Source of the DNA: Pseudorasbora parva
Lineage: Eukaryota > Chordata > Actinopteri > Cypriniformes > Gobionidae
NCBI RefSeq assembly: GCF_024679245.1
Contig: NC_090178.1
Span: 18,230,213-18,294,212, forward strand
Length of the DNA stretch: 64,000 nt
Reading direction: 5' to 3'
Program-made: the position numbers and the translations under genes
Shown: positions 1 through 10,560 of the stretch, piece after piece
Position numbering within the stretch: the first letter of the stretch is position 1
Layout: each line of letters opens with the position of its first letter
The notes under the pieces: generated by a model
What the model was told of the DNA's origin: nothing
Databases searched by the model: none
The model's input: the letters and a program-made list of their open reading frames with translations, nothing else

Positions 1-3000
1 GGGACGCTACAGTAGAACAGATGCAATCTGGCTTGATAAAATGGTCCATATGGAGAGGAAGCAAATTCTGAGGGGCTCAAAATGCCCCTCAGAATGAGCT
101 ACCACCTGTATTGCATTACAGTGTACTCAAACTATATCAACTCTCTCCCACATATTCTGCTAGTGTGAAAACACCCTACTGGCCTCACTAAATAATCTTT
201 CAATAATAATTGAGTTGTTTCCAAAAAAGTCTCACTTCAATGTAACTGTAATACAGGCCTGTGAGTAAACAACTAAGAGTTGACTACCTAAAGCATCCTC
301 TAATAACAATTGATTTTTTGAAAAAACACTCTCCAGTTCACATTATATCAGGGCTAGAACCCGCTAAGTTTCGTTGGGAAGTCAGGGTTTGGCCATGGGA
401 CGCTACAGTAGAACAGATGCGTTCTGGCTTGATAAAATGGTCCATATGGAGAGGAAGCAAATTCTGAGGGGCTCAAAATGCCCCTCAGAATGAGCTACCA
501 CCTGTATTGCATTACAGTGTACTCAAACTATAGCAACTCTCTCCCACATATTCTGCTAGTGTGAAAACACCCTACTGGCCTCACTAAATAATCTTTCAAT
601 AACAATTGAGTTGTTTCCAAAAAAGTCTCACTTTCATGTAACTGCAATACAGGCCTGTGAGTAAACAACTAAGAGTTGACTACCTAAAGCATCCTCTAAT
701 AACAATTAAATTTTTGAAAAAACATTCTCTCCAGTTCACATTACATCAGGGCTAGAACCCGCTAAGTTTCGTTGGGAAGTCAGGGTTTGGCCAAGTGACG
801 CTACAGTAGAACAGATGTTTTCTGGCTTAATAAAATGGTCCATATGGAGAGGAAGCAAATTCTGAGGGGCTCAAAATGCCCCTCCGAATGAGCTACCACC
901 TCTATTGCATTACATTGTACTCAAACTATAGCAACTCTCTCCCACATATTCTGATAGTGTGAAAACACCCTACTGGCCTCACTAAATAATCTTTCAAATT
1001 ACAATTGAGTTGTTTCCAAAAAAGTCTCACTTTCATGTAACTGCAATACAGGCCTGTGAGAAAACAACTAAGAGTTGACTACCTAAAGCATCCTCTAATA
1101 ACAATTGAATTTTTGAAAAAACACTCTCCAGTTCACATTACATCAGGGCTAGAACCTGCTAAGTTACGATGGTAAGCCAGGGTACAGCCATGGGACGCTA
1201 CAGTAGAACAGATGCATTCTGGCTTGATAAAATGGTCCATATGGAGAGGAAGCAAATTCTGAGGGGCTCAAAATGCCCCTCAGAATGAGCTACCACCTGT
1301 ATTGCATTACATTGTACTCAAACTATAGCAACTCTCTCCCACATATTCTGCTAGTGTGAAAAAACCCTACTGGCCTCAAAAAATAATCTTTCAATAACAA
1401 TTGAGTTGTTTCCAAAAAAGTCTCACTTTCATGTAACTGCAATACAGGCCTGTGAGTAAACAACTAAGAGTTGACTACCTAAAGCATCCTCTAATAACAA
1501 TTAAATTTTTGAAAAAACATTCTCTCCAGTTCACATTACATCAGGGCTAGAACCCGCTAAGTTTCGTTGGGAAGTCAGGGTTTGGCCATGGGACGCTACA
1601 GTAGAACAGATGTTTTCTGGCTTAATAAAATGGTCCATATGGAGAGGAAGCAAATTCTGAGGGGCTCAAAATGCCCCTCAGAATGAGCTACCACCTCTAT
1701 TGCATTACATTGTACTCAAACTATAGCAACTCTCTCCCACATATTCTGCTAGTGTGAAAACACCCTACTGGCCTCACTAAATAATCTTTCAATAACAATT
1801 GAGTTGTTTCCAAAAAAGTCTCAATTTCATGTAACTGCAATACAGGCCTGTGAGAAAACAACTAAGAGTTGACTACCTAAAGCATCCTCTAATAACAATT
1901 GAATTTTTGAAAAAACACTCTCCAGTTCACATTACATCAGGGCTAGAACCTGCTAAGTTACGTTGGGAAGCCAGGGTACGGCCATGGGACGCTACAGTAG
2001 AACAGATGCAATCTGGCTTGATAAAATGGTCCATATGGAGAGGAAGCAAATTCTGAGGGGCTCAAAATGCCCCTCAGAATGAGCTACCACCTGTATTGCA
2101 TTACAGTGTACTCAAACTATATCAACTCTCTCCCACATATTCTGCTAGTGTGAAAACACCCTACTGGCCTCACTAAATAATCTTTCAATAATAATTGAGT
2201 TGTTTCCAAAAAAGTCTCACTTCAATGTAACTGTAATACAGGCCTGTGAGTAAACAACTAAGAGTTGACTACCTAAAGCATCCTCTAATAACAATTGAAT
2301 TTTTGAAAAAACACTCTCCAGTTCACATTACATCAGGGCTAGAACCTGCTAAGTTACGTTGGGAAGCCAGGGTACGGCCATGGGACGCTACAGTAGAACA
2401 GATGCATTCTGGCTTGATAAAATGGTCCATATGGAGAGGAAGCAAATTCTGAGGGGCTCAAAATGCCCCTCAGAATGAGCTACCACCTGTATTGCATTAC
2501 AGTGTACTCAAACTATATCAACTCTCTCCCACATATTCTGCTAGTGTGAAAACACCCTACTGGCCTCACTAAATAATCTTTCAATAACAATTGAGTTGTT
2601 TCCAAAAAAGTCTCACTTTCATGTAACTGTAATACAGGCCTGTGAGTAAACAACTAAGAGTTGACTACCTAAAGCATCCTCTAATAACAATTGAATTTTT
2701 GAAAAAACACTCTCCAGTTCACATTACATCAGGGCTAGAACCTGCTAAGTTACGTTGGGAAGCCAGGGTACGGCCATGGGACGCTACAGTAGAACAGATG
2801 CATTCTGGCTTGATAAAATGGTCCATATGGAGAGGAAGCAAATTCTGAGGGGCTCAAAATGCCCCTCAGAATGAGCTACCACCTGTATTGCATTACAGTG
2901 TACTCAAACTATATCAACTCTCTCCCACATATTCTGCTAGTGTGAAAACACCCTACTGGCCTCACTAAATAATCTTTCAATAACAATTGAGTTGTTTCCA

Positions 3001-6000
3001 AAAAAGTCTCACTTTCATGTAACTGTAATACAGGCCTGTGAGTAAACAACTAAGAGTTGACTACCTAAAGCATCCTCTAATAACAATTGATTTTTTGAAA
3101 AAACACTCTCCAGTTCACATTACATCAGGGCTAGAACCCGCTAAGTTTCGTTGGGAAGTCAGGGTTTGGCCATGGGACGCTACAGTAGAAAAGATGTGTT
3201 CTGGTTTGATAAAATGGTCCATATAGAGAGGAAGCAAATTCTGAGGGGCTCAAAATGCCCCTCAGAATAAGCTACCACCTGTATTGCATTACAGTGTACT
3301 CAAACTATATCAACTCTCTCCCACATATTCTGCTAGTGTGAAAACACCCTACTGGCCTCACTAAATAATCTTTCAATTACAATTGAGTTGTTTCCAAAAA
3401 AGTCTCACTTCAATGTAACTGTAATACAGGCCTGTGAGTAAACAACTAAGAGTTGACCACCTAAAGCATCCTCTAATAACAATTGATTTTTTGAAAAAAC
3501 ACTCTCCAGTTCACATTATATCAGGGCTAGAACCCGCTAAGTTTCGTTGGGAAGTCAGGGTTTGGCCATGGGACGCTACAGTAGAACAGATGCGTTCTGG
3601 CTTGATAAAATGGAATGTTCCATATAGAGAGGAAGCAAATTCTGAGGGGCTCAAAATGCCCCTCAGAATGAGCTACCACCTGTATTGCATTACAGTGTAC
3701 TCAAACTATATCAACTCTCTCCCACATATTCTGCTAGTGTGAACACACCCTACTGGCCTCAATAAATAATCTTTCAATAACAATTGAGTTGTTTCCAAAA
3801 AAGTCTCACTTTCATGTAACTGCAATACAGGCCTGTGAGTAAACAACTAAGAGTTGACTACCTAAAGCATCTTCTAATAACAATTAATTTTTTGAAAAAA
3901 CACTCTCCAGTTCACATTACATCAGGGCTAGAACCCACTAAGTTTCGTTGGGAAGTCAGGATTTGGCCAAGGGACCCTACAGTAGAACAGATGTTTTCTG
4001 GCTTAATAAAATGGTCCATATGGAGAGGAAGCAAATTCTGAGGGGCTCAAAATGCCCCTCAGAATGAGCTACCACCTCTATTGCATTACATTGTACTCAA
4101 ACTATAGCAACTCTCTCCCACATATTCTGATAGTGTGAACACACCCTACTGGCCTCACTAAATAATCTTTCAATAACAATTGAGTTGTTCCCAAAAAAGT
4201 CTCACTTTCATGTAACTGCAATACAGGTCTGTGAGAAAACAACTAAGAGTTGACTACCTAAAGCATCCTCTAATAACAATTGAATTTTTGAAAAAACACT
4301 CTCCAGTTCACATTACATCAGGGCTAGAACCTGCTAAGTTACGTTGGCAAGCCAGGGTACGGCCATGGGACGCTACAGTAGAAAAGATGCATTCTGGCTT
4401 GATAAAATGGTCCATATGGAGAGGAAGCAAATTCTGAGGGGCTCAAAATGCCCCTCAGAATGAGCTACCACCTGTATTGCATTACAGTGTACTCAAACTA
4501 TATCAACTCTCTCCCACATATTCTGCTAGTGTGAAAACACCCTACTGGCCTCACTAAATAATCTTTCAATAACAATTGAGTTGTTTCCAAAAAAGTCTCA
4601 CTTTCATGTAACTGTAATACAGGCCTGTGAGTAAACAACTAAGAGTTGACTACCTAAAGCATCCTCTAATAACAATTAATTTTTTGAAAAAACACTCTCC
4701 AGTTCACATTACATCAGGGCTAGAACCCGCTAAGTTTCGTTGGGAAGCCAGGGTTTGGCCATGGGACGCTACAGTAGAACAGATGCGTTCTGGCTTGATA
4801 AAATGGTCCATATGGAGAGGAAGCAAATTCTGAGGGGCTCAAAATGCCCCTCAGAATGAGCTACCACCTCTATTGCATTACATTGTACTCAAACTATAGC
4901 AACTCTCTCCCACATATTCTGATAGTGTGAACACACCCTACTGGCCTCACTAAATAATCTTTCAATAACAATTGAGTTGTTCCCAAAAAAGTCTCACTTT
5001 CATGTAACTGCAATACAGGTCTGTGAGAAAACAACTAAGAGTTGACTACCTAAAGCATCCTCTAATAACAATTGAATTTTTGAAAAAACACTCTCCAGTT
5101 CACATTACATCAGGGCTAGAACCTGCTAAGTTATGTTGGGAAGCCAGGGTACGGGCATGGGACGCTACAGCAGAACAGATGCATTCTGGCTTGATAAAAT
5201 GGTCCATATGGAGAGGAAGCAAATTCTGAGGGGCTCAAAATGCCCCTCAGAATGAGCTACCACCTGTATTGCATTACAGTGTACTCAAACTATATCAACA
5301 CTCTCCCACATATTCTGCTAGTGTGAAAACACCCTACTGGCCTCACTAAATAATCTTTCAATAACAATTGAGTTGTTTCCAAAAAAGTCTCACTTTCATG
5401 TAACTGTAATACAGGCCTGTGAGTAAACAACTAAGAGTTGACTACCTAAAGCATCCTCTAATAACAATTGAGTTTTTGAAAAAAAAAAAAAACACTACAG
5501 TTCACATTACATGAGGGCTAGAACTTGCTAAGTTTCGTTGGGAAGCCAGGGTAAGGCCATGGGACGCTACAGTAGAACAGATGCGTTCTGGCTTGATAAA
5601 ATGGTCCATATGGAGAGGAAGCAAATTCTGAGGGGCTCAAAATACCCCTCAGAATGAGCTACCACCTCTATTGCATTACAGTGTACTCAAACTATAGCAA
5701 CTCTCTCTCACATATTCTGCTAGTGTGAAAACACCCTACTGGCCTCACTAAATAATCTTTCAATGACAATTGATTTGTTTCCAAAAAAGTCTCACTTTCA
5801 TGTAACTGCAATACAGGCCTGTGAGAAAACAACTAAGAGTTGACTACCTAAAGCATCCTCTTATAACAATTGAATTTTTGAAAAAACATTCCATCCAGTT
5901 CACATTACATCAGGGCTAGAACCTGCTATGTTTTGTTGGGAAGACAGGGTATGGCCATGGGACGCTACAGTAGAACAGATGTTTTCTGGCTTAATAAAAT

Positions 6001-8746
6001 GGTCCATATGGAGAGGAAGCAAATTCTGAGGGGCTCAAAATGCCCCTCAGAATGAGCTACCACCTCTATTGCATTACATTGTACTCAAACTATAGCAACT
6101 CTCTCCCACATATTCTGATAGTGTGAACACACCCTACTGGCCTCACTAAATAATCTTTCAATAACAATTGAGTTGTTCCCAAAAAAGTCTCACTTTCATG
6201 TAACTGCAATAGAGGTCTGTGAGAAAACAACTAAGAGTTGACTACCTAAAGCATCCTCTAATAACAATTGAATTTTTGAAAAAAACACTCTCCAGTTCAC
6301 ATTACGTCAGGGCTAGAACCTGCTAAGTTACGTTGGGAAGCCAGGGTACGGCCATGGGACGCTACAGTAGAACAGATGCATTCTGGCTTGATAAAATGGT
6401 CCATATGGAGAGGAAGCAAATTCTGAGGGGCTCAAAATGCCCCTCAGAATGAGCTACCACCTGTATTGCATTACAGTGTACTCAAACTATATCAACTCTC
6501 TCCCACATATTCTGCTAGTGTGAAAACACCCTACTGGCCTCACTAAATAATCTTTCAATAACAATTGAGTTGTTTCCAAAAAAGTCTCACTTTCATGTAA
6601 CTGTAATACAGGCCTGTGAGTAAACAACTAAGAGTTGACTACCTAAAGCATCCTCTAATAACAATTGATTTTTTGAAAAAACACTCTCCGGTTCACATTA
6701 CATCAGGGCTAGAACCCGCTAAGTTTCGTTGGGAAGTCAGGGTTTGGCCATGGGACGCTACAGTAGAACAGATGCGTTCTGGCTTGATAAAATGGTCCAT
6801 ATGGAGAGGAAGCAAATTCTGAGGGGCTCAAAATGCCCCTCAGAATGAGCTACCACCTGTATTGCATTACAGTGTACTCAAACTATATCAACTCTCTCCC
6901 ACATATTCTGCTAGTGTGAAAACACCCTACTGGCCTCACTAAATAATCTTTCAATAACAATTGAGTTGTTTCCAAAAAAGTCTCACTTTCATGTAACTGC
7001 AATACAGGCCTGTGAGTAAACAACTAAGAGTTGACTACCTAAAGCATCCTCTAATAACAATTAAATTTTTGAAAAAACATTCTCTCCAGTTCACATTACA
7101 TCAGGGCTAGAACCCGCTAAGTTTCGTTGGGAAGTCAGGGTTTGGCCAAGTGACGCTACAGTAGAACAGATGTTTTCTGGCTAAATAAAATGGTCCATAT
7201 GGAGAGGAAGCAAATTCTGAGGGGCTCAAAATGCCCCTCAGAATGAGCTACCACCTCTATTGCATTACATTGTACTCAAACTATAGCAACTCTCTCCCAC
7301 ATATTCTGATAGTGTGAAAACACCCTACTGGCCTCACTAAATAATCTTTCAATAACAATTGAGTTGTTTCCAAAAAAGTCTCACTTTCATGTAACTGCAA
7401 TACAGGCCTGTGAGAAAACAACTAAGAGTTGACTACCTAAAGCATCCTCTAATAACAATTGAATTTTTGAAAAAACACTCTCCAGTTCACATTACATCAG
7501 GGCTAGAACCTGCTAAGTTACGATGGTAAGCCAGGGTACAGCAATGGGACGCTACAGTAGAACACATGTCTTCTGGCTTGATAAAATGGTCCATATGGAG
7601 AGGAAGCAAATTCTGAGGGGCTCAAAATGCCCCTCAGAATGAGCTACCACCTCTATTGCATTACATTGTACTCAAACTATAGCAACTCTCTCCCACATAT
7701 TCTGCTAGTGTGAAAAAACCCTACTGGCCTCAAAAAATAATCTTTCAATAACAATTGAGTTGTTTCCAAAAAAGTCTCACTTTCATGTAACTGTAATACA
7801 GGCCTGTGAGTAAACAACTAAGAGTTGACTACCTAAAGCATCCTCTAATAACAATTGATTTTTTGAAAAAACACTCTCCAGTTCACATTACATCAGGGCT
7901 AGAACCCGCTAAGTTTCGTTGGGAAGTCAGGGTTTGGCCATGGGACGCTACAGTAGAACAGATGCGTTCTGGCTTGATAAAATGGTCCATATGGAGAGGA
8001 AGCAAATTCTGAGGGGCTCAAAATGAGCTACCACCTCTATTGCATTACATTGTACTCAAACTATAGTAACTCTCTCCCACATATTCTGATAGTGTGAACA
8101 CACCCTACTGGCCTCACTAAATAATCTTTCAATAACAATTGAGTTGTTTCCAAAAAAGTCTCACTTTCATGTAACTGCAATACAGGCCTGTGAGAAAACA
8201 ACTAAGAGTTGACTACCTAAAGCATCCTCTAATAACAATTGATTTTTTTGAAAAAACACTCTCCAGTTCACATTACATCAGGGCTAGAACCCGCTAAGTT
8301 TCGTTGGGAAGTCAGGGTTTGGCCATGGGACGCTACAGTTGAACAGATGCGTTCTGGCTTGATAAAATGGTCCATATGGAGAGGAAGCAAATTCTGAGGG
8401 GCTCAAAATGCCCCTCAGAATGAACTACCACCTCTATTGCATTACAGTGTACTCAAACTATAGCAACTCTCTCCCTCATATTCTGCTAGTGTGAAAACAC
8501 CCTACTGGCCTCACTAAATAATCTTTCAATAACAATTGAGTTGTTTCCAAAAAAGTCTCACTTTCATGTAACTGCAATACAGGCCTGTGAGTAAACAACT
8601 AAGAGTTGACTACCTAAAGCATCCTCTAATAACAATTGAAATTTTGAAAAAACATTCTCTCCAGTTCACATTACATCAGAGATAGAACCCGCTAAGTTTC
8701 GCTGGGAAGTCAGGGTTTGGCCAAGGGACGCTACAGTAGAACAGAT
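1..8746 (+). repeat. Satellite array, ~396 bp monomer, left block
   Basis: About 22 head-to-tail monomers, with a partial one at the window edge. The conserved phase point (the stretch reading aggcctgtgag) recurs near 255, 651, 1050, 1447, 1844, 2240 and so on, spacing 396-402 bp. Copies are nearly identical and differ by recurrent point variants and small indels. Each has a stop-free stretch of 68 codons starting at a GTG (for example 261-467) and a perfect hairpin with TTCTGAGGGGC and GCCCCTCAGAA arms (462-490 in the first full unit). The frame has no ATG, a TAA lies just upstream (249-251), and several units are frameshifted by a two-base insertion, so I treat it as satellite and not as genes. 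The unit at 7806-8190 has lost one hairpin arm. The array runs off the left edge. Confidence 0.95.
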
Positions 8747-8767
8747 GTTCCCTTTCGGGGAACTCGA

Positions 8768-8922
8768 GCTGCGTCGAAACGCTGTGAGAACGCCTCTGCG
8801 TTAATGCGTCGTGAAGCGCCTGTAGAACCATTCCATCGGAAAAAAGATCGATCGTCGGCGTGATGACGTCATCGACCGGAAGCTATAAAACGTCCGTGAA
8901 AACAAACAGGAACTAGCTTCTG
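8768..8922 (+). repeat. DIRS left inverted terminal repeat
   Basis: These 155 bp match the reverse complement of 13904-14058 with very few differences. The outermost 18-21 bp of the left end (from 8747) are not shared with the right end, so the repeats are of the split type. The repeat contains a TGACGTCA site and a TATA box and probably holds the promoter. Confidence 0.9.
8864..8890 (+). promoter_or_regulatory. Putative DIRS promoter: CRE palindrome plus TATA box
   Basis: TGACGTCA (8864-8871), the consensus cAMP-response/ATF element, lies just upstream of TATAAAA (8884-8890). The Gag ATG is about 170 bp downstream. Site matches are direct; promoter activity is inferred from position and from the same arrangement in the other inverted repeat. 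Confidence 0.55.
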
Positions 8923-9056
8923 TGCCTTCAGTAAGCGATCTGTGTGAACCTGTCTGTCTATTTGGTGTTTTTGTCTGTCTATTGAAAGAGTTTTTCCACC
9001 CTTTGTTAAATATTCCACATATTTTACAAAAAAGAGAAAATAAAATAGATAGAGAA

Positions 9057-10535
9057 ATGGCGAGCGAAAGCAGTAACTTTAAGAGGTGTGTTCATCCCTG
9101 CCCACGCTACATCACGAGTGGGGATACACACTCTCTTTGTGTTGCCTGCTTGGGAGCGCAGCATGCCCAGGCAGCCCTCGAGGGGGCTGCTTGCGAGCAC
9201 TGTGAGCGTATGCCACTGAGAACGCTGCGCTCCCGCCGGGCACTCTTCGAGGAGGGTGCCTCGGCTCGTGTTCCCCGCGGCTCTGGTCCCGCTGCTGCCG
9301 AGGCAGAGCGGAGGCTGCAGTCGTGGGGTTCACAATTGGATTTTGCGGAGGGGTTTGAGACGGGCGCTGCCTTATCTCTGCCCTCACCCGCTCCATCCAG
9401 CGGTTCTTCTCGGGGCTTGGAAGCACGCATTGCGGTTTCTTCCCCCCCGAGAGAGCCGCCGGTGCTCCAACTATCCAGCTCCGAGGAGGTGGACGTTGAG
9501 AGCATCACGACTGAAGATTCGCCACTTCAGTCTCCTGCGAGTGATGAGCTCGTTGAGGTTCTAACGCGAGCCGTGGCCAGGTTAAATATTGACTGGCCCG
9601 TAGAAAGATCTGAGGCAGGAAAGAGACGTTCTAGTAAATTAGACGAAAGATTCCTGCCCGCTCGCGCTTCAGAACCTCAGCGGCGGGGCCTGCCATTCTT
9701 CCATGATTTGCACACCGAGGTGGCAACATCATGGAGGAGACCGGCATCATACCGTGTGTTCAGCCCTCAGACTACGGTCTATAGTAACATCATGGGGCTG
9801 AAGCACTACGGTTATGGGGCGATGCCAAAGGTAGAAGAGACGCTTGCGAGCCATCTCTCGCCTTCCTCGGCATCGTCCCTAAAGGCCCCGACTTTGCCCA
9901 CCAGACCATTGAAAACAACGTCGGCACTGGTGGGCAAAGCGTACTCGGCGGCAGGTCAGGCTGCTGCATGCCTTCACACCATGGCAATTATGCAGGCTTA
10001 TCAGGCTGACCTGCTCAGGGACCTAGATGGACGCGATGAAGTGGGGGGTGACGTCATAAATGAGCTTAGAACAGCAGCCGATCTAACTCTCCGGGCCACC
10101 AAAGAGACGGCCAGATGTGTTGGCCGCTCGATGGCAGCATTGGTGGCTACGGAGAGACATTTATGGCTCAACCCCACCGAAATCAAAGAGAGGGAGAAGA
10201 GCTTTCTGCTCGACGCGCCGCTGTCTCCTGGTGGCCTCTTCGGTGACGCAGTACACACTGTCACCGAGAGGTTCCAGGAGTCAAAGAAACAAGCTGCGGC
10301 GCTGAAGCAGTTTCTCCCTCTCCGAGTCCAGGTCCCTGGGGCTGCCGCTGACATCAGGCAGCCCAAGCCGAGTACGAGCTCAGCTCACAGGGCACAACAA
10401 AAGCAGAGCGTCGCCGCTCGGGCTCCCCCTCAGCGCGGGGACGAGGGGCGGCGCTCTCAGACGAGGCCTTCGAGGGGCAGGGCTGATCTGCGGACAGTCC
10501 TGATCGCCAAGAAGGCCTCGTCGAAGCGTTCCTGA
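9057..10535 (+). CDS. DIRS Gag-like ORF1 protein
   Basis: 492 codons from ATG 9057 to TGA 10533. The frame is open upstream to about 8922, but this is the first ATG and it sits just inside the element downstream of the TATA box. The N-terminus (residues ~10-50) is rich in Cys and His with CxxC spacing (CVHPC, CVAC, CEHC), like a zinc-binding segment often found at the start of vertebrate DIRS Gag proteins. The middle is acidic and serine-rich; the C-terminus is basic and Gln/Arg/Ser-rich, suitable for RNA binding. The likely role is the structural particle or nucleocapsid protein. The frame closes at a TGA followed by C, and the same register then stays open to the end of the recombinase ORF. 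Function is assigned by position and composition, not by a catalytic motif. Confidence 0.8.
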   Translation: MASESSNFKRCVHPCPRYITSGDTHSLCVACLGAQHAQAALEGAACEHCERMPLRTLRSRRALFEEGASARVPRGSGPAAAEAERRLQSWGSQLDFAEGFETGAALSLPSPAPSSGSSRGLEARIAVSSPPREPPVLQLSSSEEVDVESITTEDSPLQSPASDELVEVLTRAVARLNIDWPVERSEAGKRRSSKLDERFLPARASEPQRRGLPFFHDLHTEVATSWRRPASYRVFSPQTTVYSNIMGLKHYGYGAMPKVEETLASHLSPSSASSLKAPTLPTRPLKTTSALVGKAYSAAGQAAACLHTMAIMQAYQADLLRDLDGRDEVGGDVINELRTAADLTLRATKETARCVGRSMAALVATERHLWLNPTEIKEREKSFLLDAPLSPGGLFGDAVHTVTERFQESKKQAAALKQFLPLRVQVPGAAADIRQPKPSTSSAHRAQQKQSVAARAPPQRGDEGRRSQTRPSRGRADLRTVLIAKKASSKRS

Positions 10536-10560
10536 CGCCAGAAGCGTCAGGACGCTGAGG

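Noticed and set aside
261..8012. Repeated 68-residue open frames as a tandem gene family
   Set aside because: They start at GTG with no ATG, follow a TAA, are frameshifted in several units, and lie within a homogenised satellite.
1..8746. CRISPR-like array
   Set aside because: Repeats are contiguous 396 bp monomers with no unique spacers, in a vertebrate genome.
9107..9508. Minus-strand open frame in the DIRS Gag region
   Set aside because: It is a GC-driven shadow of the Gag frame with no domain signature.
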